A DNA stretch of 64,000 nucleotides from an uncultured Alistipes sp. (GCA_944323075.1 CALURC010000014.1:58489-122488); one strand, 5' to 3'; shown: positions 17,800 through 27,497, counted from the first letter of the stretch. The notes: a model not told the origin generated them from the letters alone. Program-made: numbers and translations.

Positions 17800-19938
17800 C
17801 TATTTTTTAGTCGATGCTTCGGCTTCCCGATCGAGCAAATAGTAGATGTTATCGGCAATAGCTGCCGGGGAGATGAACATTCCACCGTATTCACCGGTCG
17901 TCGCATTGTGCGTGTCGGGGAAACAATAGTCGAAAGCCCCCTCCTTGTACCGTTCGTAGGTCTCCGGAATGTTGTGCGGACGCCAGTTGTCATCCGTGTG
18001 GACATTCATCCAGCGAATCGCTGCATTCGTAATACCCCGATGGAACTTCAACCAATCGATTTCGGGATCCACCTCTTCCCAGCGAATTCCGTTGCTAACC
18101 GATTGTGCGAAAACAGAAAGCACCTCCCATTGAACGTGATCGCGTACCCAGTTGGCAAAATACCAGTCGCTCGAGCTCAGTACCGGTTTGGTGTTGTACA
18201 GCATCGGGATCTCTTTCGGCTCCCACAGGTGGGTAAACGGAATGATCGTTCTCATCCAATAGATCGCTTTCTCTTTGTATTTCTCATCGCCGAACTGTTC
18301 GAATGCCTTGTAGTTTGCGATAGCCGCATGTCCGGCAGCAAACAGATTGGCCGCATGCAACGGGGTTTCCCAGAAATCGCCGCCTTCGGGACGGGTCATC
18401 GGCATACAGAAATCGATGGCTTTCTTGGCTGCATTGAGGAAACGTTGCTCTCCGGTCTCCTTACCGATCTGCAACAGTTCGGTGGCCGGGAGAATCGTAA
18501 TATCGAGCGCCGTAGCTCCATCCAGCCCCATCGGTTCTACGAACGAGGTAGCTACCTTGAAATCATCCTTGCGGTAGTGACGACCATCGGGTTCGAAAGC
18601 AAATGATCCGTCAGCCCGCTGAATCTTCAGAATCTCATCGCCCTGTTTGGTTAACCGGGCCTTACGCGCCTCGGCACTTTCGGGAGCAGCCGGAGCGGCA
18701 TCCCCTGTCTGCAAGGACTCTAACTTAGCCTGAAGTTCTTTGGTGACCTGAGCCTTCTTGTTTTCCTGCATGTATCGGTGTAAAAAACCGGGAAGCGACG
18801 GAGAAGCCTCATTGATCGAGCGCTGAACCACCCCGAAACCGTGACCTTCGTGCCACAAATTCGTATTGTAAGCCTGTGCCATCAGATCGAGTGCCTCACG
18901 GTACTCCCACTTCGGAGTAGAGGGTTCCGGCAAGCCGTGGCGGATAACCCAGTCGGCAATGATATCCACGCTGTTTCCCTTCTTCAGCCACAGCTCGGCC
19001 TCAAATTCGATCTTCTGTCCAATCCGAACTTCCGGAGCCAGCTGCGAATAGAGTTCGTTCTCATGGCCTTCGACCGAAGCATCCGGAATCATCAACCCCA
19101 TCAACTGGTTGTTCATCCGATCGACAAAATTAGGCGAGGCGAAAACCGGTTGTGGATGCTGTGTCCGGTAGTTAAACCAACGGGCTGCCACCGCATTGGG
19201 ATCCCAAGCCAGTCCGATCGCATCTCCGTCGTGGCTAATGGCCATCACCGGAACCGAAACCTTGTTGGGGTGGGGTGCCACACGAAGGGCCCACGGATCC
19301 TTGAAGAAGTCCGAACCGCTGGTCCACTCATCGCCGATCGCCCAATCCACACCGGGCAGGATCGCATCGTCCTTCTCGGTACCGAACGACGATTCGCCCA
19401 CCTTCAGCCACGGACCGCGCAGATAACGGAGGTAATAGTTTCCCGTAGCCGTCAGATCGTATTTCAACTTCACGACCGGCGAATCGGGGGTTATGGTCAC
19501 CGTAACGGTTCCCGTAATGGCCGGCTCGGTATAGGGGTAGTGCATCCAGTTGTCAAACGAAGTGCCCTTCAACATATCGCGAACGACCACCGATTTCACA
19601 TGGAAAATCAGACTCTCGGCTTCGGCCGACTTTTCACGGATGACCGAATCGGCCTCGAAACGCATCGGAATATCCTGATCGCGGATCATCAGTTCGCCCA
19701 GATGATCCATCACGGCCATCAGTTTCCCCTCCGGTGTGTGAATCTCGCCCCAGCCCCAGCCTTTAATCCGTTTGAAAAAATTCATCGTGATATAGGGGTT
19801 CTCGAGCGTTACCGACTCATTCACATAGCTACTCTGTTTAAATTGGGGCGTCAACGCCTTATCGTCTCCGCCGTTCGCGCCGAACGCAACGCCCGACACA
19901 CATACGCCCAACAACAGGGCAAAAAACATTTTTTTCAT
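17800..19938 (-). CDS. Secreted 712-residue protein of unrecognised family, probably glycan-active
   Basis: I do not recognise the family. There is a signal peptide (MKKMFFALLLGVCVSGVAFG). Residues about 30-340 look beta-rich, with many Trp/Tyr and acidic residues, as in the beta-sandwich of many polysaccharide lyases and hydrolases. Residues about 350-700 look helical with repeated pairs such as GDFWETPLHAANLFAAGHAA and IYWMRTIIPFTHLWEP, suggesting an (alpha/alpha) toroid. A short Ala/Pro/Glu linker lies near 405-420. The gene sits 52 bases after the GH71/GH99-like gene and 47 before GH92. A catalytic role on the same glycan is inferred from context only. Confidence 0.6.
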   Translation of the reverse strand: MKKMFFALLLGVCVSGVAFGANGGDDKALTPQFKQSSYVNESVTLENPYITMNFFKRIKGWGWGEIHTPEGKLMAVMDHLGELMIRDQDIPMRFEADSVIREKSAEAESLIFHVKSVVVRDMLKGTSFDNWMHYPYTEPAITGTVTVTITPDSPVVKLKYDLTATGNYYLRYLRGPWLKVGESSFGTEKDDAILPGVDWAIGDEWTSGSDFFKDPWALRVAPHPNKVSVPVMAISHDGDAIGLAWDPNAVAARWFNYRTQHPQPVFASPNFVDRMNNQLMGLMIPDASVEGHENELYSQLAPEVRIGQKIEFEAELWLKKGNSVDIIADWVIRHGLPEPSTPKWEYREALDLMAQAYNTNLWHEGHGFGVVQRSINEASPSLPGFLHRYMQENKKAQVTKELQAKLESLQTGDAAPAAPESAEARKARLTKQGDEILKIQRADGSFAFEPDGRHYRKDDFKVATSFVEPMGLDGATALDITILPATELLQIGKETGEQRFLNAAKKAIDFCMPMTRPEGGDFWETPLHAANLFAAGHAAIANYKAFEQFGDEKYKEKAIYWMRTIIPFTHLWEPKEIPMLYNTKPVLSSSDWYFANWVRDHVQWEVLSVFAQSVSNGIRWEEVDPEIDWLKFHRGITNAAIRWMNVHTDDNWRPHNIPETYERYKEGAFDYCFPDTHNATTGEYGGMFISPAAIADNIYYLLDREAEASTKK

Positions 19939-19990
19939 CTTTTACTTAGGTTTAGCAGTTTCTATTTTCATTCAACTTTTTATCGATGGA

Positions 19991-21829
19991 CTACTCCTCC
20001 TCGAACCGATAGTTCGCCCGACGCGACGGAGCCTGATCTCCATTGAGGAAAAACTCCTCGATGTCGCCCAGTTTCTGGATTCCGTCCGCCCAGTGGAAAT
20101 CGAAAGCCAACTTCCCGGAGCCGAAATAGGAGCGAGGTATACGCACCATCATCTCATTACCCTCGTACCGGAACGCTACTCCTTTGGAGCCGCTCCACGA
20201 CTCTCCATCGTAGGTTTTAACAGTCGAGGTCCGGTCGTTCTTAAACTCGGCATTGACCAACAGGTCGTAACCTTCCCAACCCGTCTCATGACTCTTGTCC
20301 GCATCGATAAACAACAGCATCCAATAGGGATCGGTATGAGGTGTCAGTGCATCTGCCGTCTTCACATAGAAATAGACATAATCATCATCGCGAGCCACCT
20401 TTGACTCGACAATGTCGTTCCGTCCGGTCTCGTTGATATAGGGCCCAGCCGCGAAGTTGCCCGGACTGTTCCGATGGGTCACATCGCCAACATGATCGTA
20501 GTAGCTCTTCTTCACCCAACGCCACTGATCGAAATCGCCTTCGATGTCGATTGTAACGGGGGCACCCACCGGCTCAGGGCGCTCCACGCCTTTGTATTTG
20601 CGTACGTTTGCCACCAGTTGATAGTAATAGTTGTCGGAGTGTCCGCCCTTCATCGGCTCGATGTCGCGGCTATATTCTTGATTGTACTGATCGATAAAAT
20701 AGCCTTCACCCATGCGTACTTCGCGTCCGCCCTTTCCGCACTTGGCTCCGGGGAAAAAATCCCACTTCTTCATCTCCTGCTCATAGTCCGGATCGGTACG
20801 GGTCATCTGACCTGCCGCCCACTCGTTCCACCCCGTAACGAAGACAAACTCCGGGTCGACCTCCAAGGCTCTTTGCCACTGTTGATCGAAATAGAGCCCC
20901 CGATCGGTCACGGGCGTCACATCGTACTCGTTTCTTTCGGGTTCGACACCATCCTTAAAACTGCGGCCGATATTCGAAAGCGGGTGTTGTGCAACAGCCA
21001 CCGGAACATATTCGGGACGATCGGGTGACTCGTGCCAGCCCACCGACTGCGGATAGTGATCGACCCACGGCCACTCGTCATGACCGTTGTCGTACCACTT
21101 CAGCGTCGTCCAGGCCCAGCTCTGACGGATCGTAAAGAAATCGGTAATCTCTTTCGGAAAACGCACGTCATCCATCAGCTGCCGATCGCCAATGATGTGC
21201 TGTCCGAACATCAACAGCGGTTTTCCTTTCCACCGGAACCACAAGTCTGCATACAATCCTCGGCTGTATATTTCGTCCCAAAGCTGCATGACCGAATTCT
21301 GGCTCGCCAGACACGCAATCTGAGGCGTCTTTTCCCCTTCGGCCCGCATCTTACGAAATACGTCGGCGATGAAAACAAACACATCCTTGTAGATCCGGTC
21401 GTTCGTATTATCGAGGATGATGACATCCACTCCCGCATCGACCAATTGACGGGCATGCCGACGGATCATCCATTCGTCCTTCATGATATAGTATCCCGTC
21501 TCGGGTTCCCCCCAGTAGTGCGTACCACCGCCCCAACGGGGATTGACCGGGTCGGCTGCCAAAATTTCAGTTACGTTGTATGGTCCCTCTTTCGCTCCGT
21601 TATTGTTATGCGTCACGAAATAGAACATGCCAACGAACCGATTCTCTTTGCGCGGTCCACACTCGGCATATCCGGGCAAGGTACGACCCAAAGCATCGGT
21701 CGCTACCCATGTGTCCGACTGCAAGTCTCTGTATAGTGTATCGTTTTGCGTCCTCTGCGACTGGGCCGAAAGCATCGTCGCCCCCAAAAGGCAACACCCC
21801 GTAACAAGGCTTCTTTTTATCTGCATCAT
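19991..21829 (-). CDS. Secreted GH71/GH99-like glycosidase with C-terminal CBM9-like domain
   Basis: Start is the MMQIKRSLVTGCCLLGATMLSAQ signal peptide at 21829; a longer frame to 21886 would begin inside a terminator hairpin. The catalytic part (about 40-400) resembles GH71/GH99-like barrels: FVGMFYFVTHNN, DAGVDVIILDNTND (near 133) and FVFVTGWNEWAAGQM (near 327). From about residue 423 a CBM9-like domain follows (TIDIEGDFDQW, then the YVYFYVKTADAL strand). GH99 enzymes cleave alpha-mannosides internally, which fits the GH92 partner, but substrate is inferred. Product is about 612 residues. Confidence 0.8.
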   Translation of the reverse strand: MMQIKRSLVTGCCLLGATMLSAQSQRTQNDTLYRDLQSDTWVATDALGRTLPGYAECGPRKENRFVGMFYFVTHNNNGAKEGPYNVTEILAADPVNPRWGGGTHYWGEPETGYYIMKDEWMIRRHARQLVDAGVDVIILDNTNDRIYKDVFVFIADVFRKMRAEGEKTPQIACLASQNSVMQLWDEIYSRGLYADLWFRWKGKPLLMFGQHIIGDRQLMDDVRFPKEITDFFTIRQSWAWTTLKWYDNGHDEWPWVDHYPQSVGWHESPDRPEYVPVAVAQHPLSNIGRSFKDGVEPERNEYDVTPVTDRGLYFDQQWQRALEVDPEFVFVTGWNEWAAGQMTRTDPDYEQEMKKWDFFPGAKCGKGGREVRMGEGYFIDQYNQEYSRDIEPMKGGHSDNYYYQLVANVRKYKGVERPEPVGAPVTIDIEGDFDQWRWVKKSYYDHVGDVTHRNSPGNFAAGPYINETGRNDIVESKVARDDDYVYFYVKTADALTPHTDPYWMLLFIDADKSHETGWEGYDLLVNAEFKNDRTSTVKTYDGESWSGSKGVAFRYEGNEMMVRIPRSYFGSGKLAFDFHWADGIQKLGDIEEFFLNGDQAPSRRANYRFEEE

Positions 21830-21861
21830 AACTTTTTTTTCTGGTTGTTCGTTTTGGTTAG

Positions 21862-21896
21862 AAAAATAGCCCCGACCTGAATTCAAGCGGGGCTAT
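21862..21896 (-). terminator. Terminator between the DUF5722 gene and the GH71/GH99-like gene
   Basis: On the minus strand ATAGCCCCG pairs with CGGGGCTAT (9 bp) around a 13-base loop and is followed by TTTTTC. It sits between two same-strand genes of the glycan cluster, so it may act as an internal partial terminator. Confidence 0.75.
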
Positions 21897-21936
21897 CACA
21901 AATTATATTTATATAAAACGATCCGTGCCCCGAACC

Positions 21937-24066
21937 TTACTTGTTATCAGGGATTTCGATCGGATCTTTATATATGATCTGATCCCAGTCGTCGATTCCG
22001 ATGATCTTCTTTGCAAACTCGAAGACTTCATCTTCACGATCGGTATCGAACGCTTGGAATACGAACCAAGCCGGTTTACGGCCCGACGGATCCTCCTCGT
22101 CATCCGGGAAGCGACGGATACCGATCCGCAATCCGCCCTCGCCACGTTGGTCGAACCATCCGTGCATCTGGTAAGCATCAATCCCATCGCATGCCTTGAG
22201 CTTCTTCATCGCATAGGCCATACCGGCAGCCTGTTCGAGCAGAGCTTGCTCTGAGTAATCTTTCGAGTTGGGATTTTGCTCCGACAAAAAGAGCGTACGT
22301 TTCTCTTTACCTTTATAAAGTGTTCTCGGATGTTTGATCCATGCATCGAGCACCTCCAGATTCTTGAACGTGATCAGCGGCGTATTGTAATCGAACGTTG
22401 CATCCGTATCGAGCCAAGCCTTCGGTTCGAAGAGCGACTGAGGGTAGGGGTGATGGGCCACGCCCCATTTGAAATCGCCCTCTGCCTCCGTGTAGTCGAG
22501 CAACAACTCCAGCAACTGAGCCGATGGATAGCAATATTCGTTGTGACGCGACTGCCAGTAATGGGTCAACGTAATCAACACTTCGGCATGCGGATTATAC
22601 TTACGTGCGGTATAATAAAGCATACGCATCGATTTAACGTAGATATCCATGAACCGGAGAGCCGTCTTGATTCCGGCGTTGGTCCACACCCAGCCGGCAT
22701 CCACCTCGTTGTGGGCAATCCAATGATGAACTCTTCCGTACTTTTTGTCGGGACGGCTATATCTCGATGCAAGGAAATCGATCGCAGCAGCATATAGATT
22801 CAATGATTCGAGCGTTGTCATGTTAGGCATTGTGTAGATACCGGCCGGATCGAAATCGGGATGTTCGAAAAGACGTCCGGCTGCTTTATCGGCAAACCCA
22901 CGCTCGGGAGCCACCAAAATAATTGCCGAAACAATCATATTCCGTTGAGCTACGAATTGCAGGGTCTTGTCAAAACCTTCAATCGTCTTGGCATCGGCAT
23001 AATAGGTCTTGCCGTTGTATTCGAACGGAATCGAATTTTCCGAAGGAGTCAGACGCATGAACCCCAACCACATATTGATCGTAATACTGGTTGCTTGAAG
23101 GCTGTCCGCATCGTACGAATAAGGGCTGTTGTGGAATCCTCCAATACCTTTCTTGGTTGTCACAACTTCATGGGGCAAATCATACATGGCTTTCACCTCG
23201 TCGGCATAGTGACCGTGCGAACAAATTAGGAATCCTTTCTGTGATTTCTGAGCCAATACCCAACGGGAATAGAGCCGATCGTATTTTTGTCCGTCGATTT
23301 CTGCATAACGGTCAAATTTCATTTTAAATTTAGTCGGTTTCTCAACCTTTTTTTCTGTAATGAAATCCAGATCGGTAAGTTCTCCGAACATGGGGACTTC
23401 ACACAAATAGACATCGCCGGCCATCCCTTTAATATTTCCGGCTACCTCTATCTCATCGTCTGTTACCTTGACATCGGTCACCTCACACGGATAGTCCTTC
23501 TTCAGATAAATATCGACATCGCGATTCAGCCGGGCTTCACGTTGTTCGGTTTCGATCTTTTTCTTGGCCTGCTCCATCTCCTTATCCGTATAAGCACGCA
23601 GACGAGGGTTTTTAATACGGATTGTAGTAGGTTTAGCCGCATTGGGAACAATCAACAAACTCAGAAAGTCGTTTGCCCCGGTCATCTTTTTCAATTTATC
23701 CGTCACATCGACCGAGAAGGTACTCCAACCTTCTGCAATCGGCATGCGAATCATATTCTCTTCGATGCGCGAATGATCGTTATTGACCATTACGACCATG
23801 AATTCCATACCGGAAGCGCAGAAATAGTCGAAACTCAGCACAGCAATATCATCGGACAGTTCACCGCTTTTCAACGGAGCGAACTCGATGATCGCATTCC
23901 CGGGAGCTGTTGTCGCCTCATAAACTCCTTGTTCTACCTCCTTTAATGTAAAACCTTTACCCTCCTTGGGTGCGACAGAAAGTTGCACGGAATTTTGAGC
24001 CTGGACACTCACTGCCAAGAACAATAGTCCGGCGAGCCAGAGACTCATCAGATTTTTTTTCTTCAT
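21937..24066 (-). CDS. Secreted DUF5722-type (clan A glycosidase-like) protein
   Basis: The 709-residue product has a signal peptide (MKKKNLMSLWLAGLLFLAVSVQAQ), an N-terminal beta-sandwich of about 160 residues, a Lys/Glu-rich helix (about 165-185), and then a barrel resembling DUF5722 proteins. HHWIAHNEVDAGWVW (near residue 450) and LFLSEQNPNS (near 592) carry Glu residues placed like the acid/base and nucleophile of clan GH-A retaining enzymes. These assignments come from motif recall, not structure. It is the first gene of the minus-strand cluster and is separated from the next by a terminator hairpin. Confidence 0.7.
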   Translation of the reverse strand: MKKKNLMSLWLAGLLFLAVSVQAQNSVQLSVAPKEGKGFTLKEVEQGVYEATTAPGNAIIEFAPLKSGELSDDIAVLSFDYFCASGMEFMVVMVNNDHSRIEENMIRMPIAEGWSTFSVDVTDKLKKMTGANDFLSLLIVPNAAKPTTIRIKNPRLRAYTDKEMEQAKKKIETEQREARLNRDVDIYLKKDYPCEVTDVKVTDDEIEVAGNIKGMAGDVYLCEVPMFGELTDLDFITEKKVEKPTKFKMKFDRYAEIDGQKYDRLYSRWVLAQKSQKGFLICSHGHYADEVKAMYDLPHEVVTTKKGIGGFHNSPYSYDADSLQATSITINMWLGFMRLTPSENSIPFEYNGKTYYADAKTIEGFDKTLQFVAQRNMIVSAIILVAPERGFADKAAGRLFEHPDFDPAGIYTMPNMTTLESLNLYAAAIDFLASRYSRPDKKYGRVHHWIAHNEVDAGWVWTNAGIKTALRFMDIYVKSMRMLYYTARKYNPHAEVLITLTHYWQSRHNEYCYPSAQLLELLLDYTEAEGDFKWGVAHHPYPQSLFEPKAWLDTDATFDYNTPLITFKNLEVLDAWIKHPRTLYKGKEKRTLFLSEQNPNSKDYSEQALLEQAAGMAYAMKKLKACDGIDAYQMHGWFDQRGEGGLRIGIRRFPDDEEDPSGRKPAWFVFQAFDTDREDEVFEFAKKIIGIDDWDQIIYKDPIEIPDNK

Positions 24067-24288
24067 TTTAGTTAAATTAGGTTAATTGATTTTTTGTACT
24101 GTAAACTCAGCACATCCATTTTAAGTTACAATAATACAGCTTTTCGGCCAAAAATCCTAATTTGAAATCCAAAATCATCTCCAAGAACTATTTTAACAAA
24201 TATATTGGAAATATTAAAAAAATCATCTATATTTACCAGGCAGATACCACACACATCAAACAACAACACAATCGTAAGAAAAATACTA

Positions 24289-27237
24289 ATGAAAACGCAG
24301 TTCATATTTTTTTTCACTACTCTAACTCTAGCGTTTTTGACTGGTTTTTCATTTACCCGTCCCAGTGAGATACCATCAAATACGACTTCTATTAACTCGA
24401 CCAATCCGGTTGTGTCAACACAAGATTTAGACCTGCTCATAAAACACAATCCCAATTCCAGAGACTCCCTTCTCCGATCTCATTTTATGTCTATGGCCAG
24501 TCAATATCAGGAACGATTATGGTTTCACCTCGATAAACCTTATTATGGAGTGGGAGACACCGTATGGTTCAGAGGTTACCTGATCGATGCTTCGATGCTG
24601 ATTCCCAATACACAATCCAATTTCGTGTACGTAGATTTATTCGATCGCCGCAGGAGATTGGTTACTTCGAAAAAAATCAAACGAGACAGTATCGGATTTG
24701 CCAACAACATCATATTACCAGACACTCTCTCGGCTGGAGAATACACACTCAGAGCCTATACAGGGTGGATGCTGAATTTCGATCACAAAAACTTTTTCCA
24801 ATGCAATTTTACAGTCGGCAACCTTTACACAGGAGTAAACAGTAACATCACATATACAGACAAACACATGGTGATCGAGTTGTCGGACAAAACATCCAAA
24901 CCATACGGCAACAAAAAAACCACATATAAAATCTTCTCTAAAGGCGGAACCTTATTATCCAAAGGGAAGATGAGAACAACCTCCACGACCGGCGCACTGT
25001 TCATTCCTCTACCTAACAAATCGTCACGCGAAGGAAGTTACGTAGAAACCAATGTCGATATGGGTTACAGAATCTATAATCGTACTTTTTTCATAGATCC
25101 TCCTGAATATGATTTCGATATTCAATTTTTGCCAGAAGGAGGTGACCTCATAGCCGATGCACCTCAACGAATCGCATTCAAAGCGGTACGCTCTGACGGT
25201 TATCCCGTTTTAGTAAAAGGGAAAATTGTAAATACAGCCGGTGAAACGGTAGCCTCATTTTTCAGTGAACACGATGGCATGGGAACGTTCTCTTTGACTC
25301 CCAAAGTCGGAGAGACTTACCAAGCCATTACAACATGTAATCTTGTATATAACGGGAACCTCGATCTATCGACCAACCCTTCCGGTAACGACAGCCTTTT
25401 CGACACATCTGTAGCCGACGTAAAAGTCAAAACAACCTCTCTGCCAACCGCACTGGAGCAAGCTTGCGCATTAACCGTTCATCAAGATGGAGATCTCATC
25501 CATTATCGGTTTCTGGGTAACATTCCTGAAATGAGCACACTCGTTGGCCACACACGTAACCTGTGCCTATTCACTCAATCGATCCCGGCTAACGGCTTCT
25601 CAGAAGGTTTGATCCACACCGATTCTCTTCCAGAAGGTATTCTCCATTTGATGCTCGTTGACTCACTGGGCTTACCCATGACAGAACGGCTGGTTTACGT
25701 TTCTCATCCCGAAACTCGTCCTAAATGGAATGTTCACCAGGATAAAGCCTCTTATGAAAAACGAGAAAAAGTAAAAATCGATATAAAATTGGATAAGCCC
25801 GAATTTTTCTCGAACTATTATTCGGTCAGCATTACCGATCGAAGTACGATTTATTATGACTCACTAAGTGAAAATATAAATTCGTATTTGTTGGTTACCT
25901 CCGATTTAAAAGGTTACATCCACAATGCCGGATACTATTTTATCGACAACAGCCTACACAGAAGACAAGCTCTGGATTTGGTCATGCTGACACACGGATG
26001 GAGACGATTCACCCCCAATAAGGATTTCTCAGACGAGACAAAGAAAAATAACAAAAAGAAAAACAACCTAAACTCTTTTGATCCCCGTCTTTCTTATACA
26101 GCTTACACAGCCTCAAAAGACACCTGTTCTTCTCTCAGTTATTTTCTTCCTTCCGCATTTTATCCACAGCACCTCGCGGAACAAAATCAATACTTTACAG
26201 GAAAAGTAACCACATTAATGTGGAATAAAGAAGCAAAAAACGTAAATGTCACGGCAATGACATTAGATAAAGATAGCCTCATCTTCAGTACATCTACAGA
26301 CAGCACCGGTCGCTTTATAATCGACGGTTTCGACATTGCCGATACCACTCTTTTCCAATTCACTTCTCGAGGGGGAAAGCATAACAAAACTCCATATTAT
26401 GTTGAAGTCGACAAAATATACCCTCGGCCACTACATACGCCTTTCTATCCATATTCGAAAGGTGACATCAAATTACCGTATGAAAAACAGTTCAAGGCTT
26501 ATCTATCCTCCACAAACACGGATACCATCTCAGGATTCACCCTTGACGAAGTAACGGTAATGGGACGGGATCCGTTCCTTCCGCTAAGATCGACATACGG
26601 AAGAGTTTACGATACAACGTATATATCCAAACATAAATCCTGGAATGTTTACCAATATTTAGCACGATTAGCTAATGTCGGACGATATTTCAGAGAACAA
26701 CAGTTCACAATTATTCTACCGGGTGGACGGATACAATTCCTTGCCCAAGTCCGGGTAAATGACTCGATAATCGGAGGTCGTCAAATCAACTTTTTAAAGG
26801 GAATTGACATGGAAGACGTAAAGTATATCGGAGTTATTGTGCCGGAAGGTGTAGCTGGAGTAGTCCCTAGTCCGGGTAATGCCACACATCCTTTTTTACA
26901 AAGTAAAATATATCCTTATCGTATAGAAGTGATTTTGAAAAAGGGGGCCTTGATCACTCAACCTGATTATACATTATATGAATCTTTCGGATATGCAAAA
27001 CATGTAGAGTTTTACCATCAGAGATACGATCGACCTTGGCGCTTGAACAGTAAACATTTTGACCGTCGCTCGACACTTTATTGGAATCCTTATGTACTGG
27101 TATCGGACGATGGAAAAGCATCTATTGAATTTTATGCCGACGACAGCAATGATCCGAAATATGAAATCACAATTCAAGGAATTTCACCTTCGGGTATCCC
27201 TGTGCTATACCGATCGGCCGTATCGACCGAAGAATAA
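24289..27237 (+). CDS. Large exported protein with MG2-like domains and a TonB plug-like domain
   Basis: From the ATG at 24289 the product is 982 residues with a signal peptide (MKTQFIFFFTTLTLAFLTGF). An MG2-type beta-sandwich starts near residue 75 (ERLWFHLDKPYYGVGDTVWF, then SNFVYVDLFDRR), followed by further repeated beta domains. Near residues 770-910 is a plug-like segment (FTLDEVTVMGRD, then MEDVKYIGVIVPEG). No outer-membrane barrel follows. Such proteins are common in Bacteroidota but have no settled function. Codon use is more AT-rich than the flanking genes. The gene is divergent from the glycan cluster, and a paralogue begins at 63676. Confidence 0.75.
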   Translation: MKTQFIFFFTTLTLAFLTGFSFTRPSEIPSNTTSINSTNPVVSTQDLDLLIKHNPNSRDSLLRSHFMSMASQYQERLWFHLDKPYYGVGDTVWFRGYLIDASMLIPNTQSNFVYVDLFDRRRRLVTSKKIKRDSIGFANNIILPDTLSAGEYTLRAYTGWMLNFDHKNFFQCNFTVGNLYTGVNSNITYTDKHMVIELSDKTSKPYGNKKTTYKIFSKGGTLLSKGKMRTTSTTGALFIPLPNKSSREGSYVETNVDMGYRIYNRTFFIDPPEYDFDIQFLPEGGDLIADAPQRIAFKAVRSDGYPVLVKGKIVNTAGETVASFFSEHDGMGTFSLTPKVGETYQAITTCNLVYNGNLDLSTNPSGNDSLFDTSVADVKVKTTSLPTALEQACALTVHQDGDLIHYRFLGNIPEMSTLVGHTRNLCLFTQSIPANGFSEGLIHTDSLPEGILHLMLVDSLGLPMTERLVYVSHPETRPKWNVHQDKASYEKREKVKIDIKLDKPEFFSNYYSVSITDRSTIYYDSLSENINSYLLVTSDLKGYIHNAGYYFIDNSLHRRQALDLVMLTHGWRRFTPNKDFSDETKKNNKKKNNLNSFDPRLSYTAYTASKDTCSSLSYFLPSAFYPQHLAEQNQYFTGKVTTLMWNKEAKNVNVTAMTLDKDSLIFSTSTDSTGRFIIDGFDIADTTLFQFTSRGGKHNKTPYYVEVDKIYPRPLHTPFYPYSKGDIKLPYEKQFKAYLSSTNTDTISGFTLDEVTVMGRDPFLPLRSTYGRVYDTTYISKHKSWNVYQYLARLANVGRYFREQQFTIILPGGRIQFLAQVRVNDSIIGGRQINFLKGIDMEDVKYIGVIVPEGVAGVVPSPGNATHPFLQSKIYPYRIEVILKKGALITQPDYTLYESFGYAKHVEFYHQRYDRPWRLNSKHFDRRSTLYWNPYVLVSDDGKASIEFYADDSNDPKYEITIQGISPSGIPVLYRSAVSTEE

Positions 27238-27376
27238 TTAATTCATATAAATGATATTTAAAACGAACTAAAGGAGACCTTTCACCCGTAAAATACTCAA
27301 TTCATTATCGTGCTTTATTTCCTCATCGAAAATCAGCCTACACTAAGTCAACTAATAAATCAATAAATAATAGTTG

Positions 27377-27384
27377 TATCTTTG
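27377..27384 (+). promoter_or_regulatory. Putative -7 box for feoAB
   Basis: TATCTTTG matches TAnnTTTG, about 115 bases before the feoAB start. No clear -33 box. The predicted transcript would begin within or just before the inverted repeat at 27386-27426. Confidence 0.5.
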
Positions 27385-27385
27385 C

Positions 27386-27426
27386 ATCCGGAAAAACCAA
27401 TAACTGCTTTATGGTATTTTCCGGAT
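27386..27426 (+). promoter_or_regulatory. Inverted repeat in the feoAB 5' region
   Basis: ATCCGGAAAA (27386-27395) pairs with TTTTCCGGAT (27417-27426), extended by ACCA/TGGT with a small bulge. It sits directly after the -7 box and could be an operator at the start site or a leader hairpin. Function not known. Confidence 0.5.
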
Positions 27427-27497
27427 GTTTGCCGTTATTTTGAGGTATTCCCCAAAAGCGTTCTCGCATATAATTTTGCGCAAAAGAAGAGATTGGA

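Noticed and set aside
18841-20046. 401-codon open frame on the plus strand
   Set aside because: It lies wholly antisense to secreted-protein genes with clear signal peptides, and its translation is rich in Arg/His without domain features: a GC-shadow frame.
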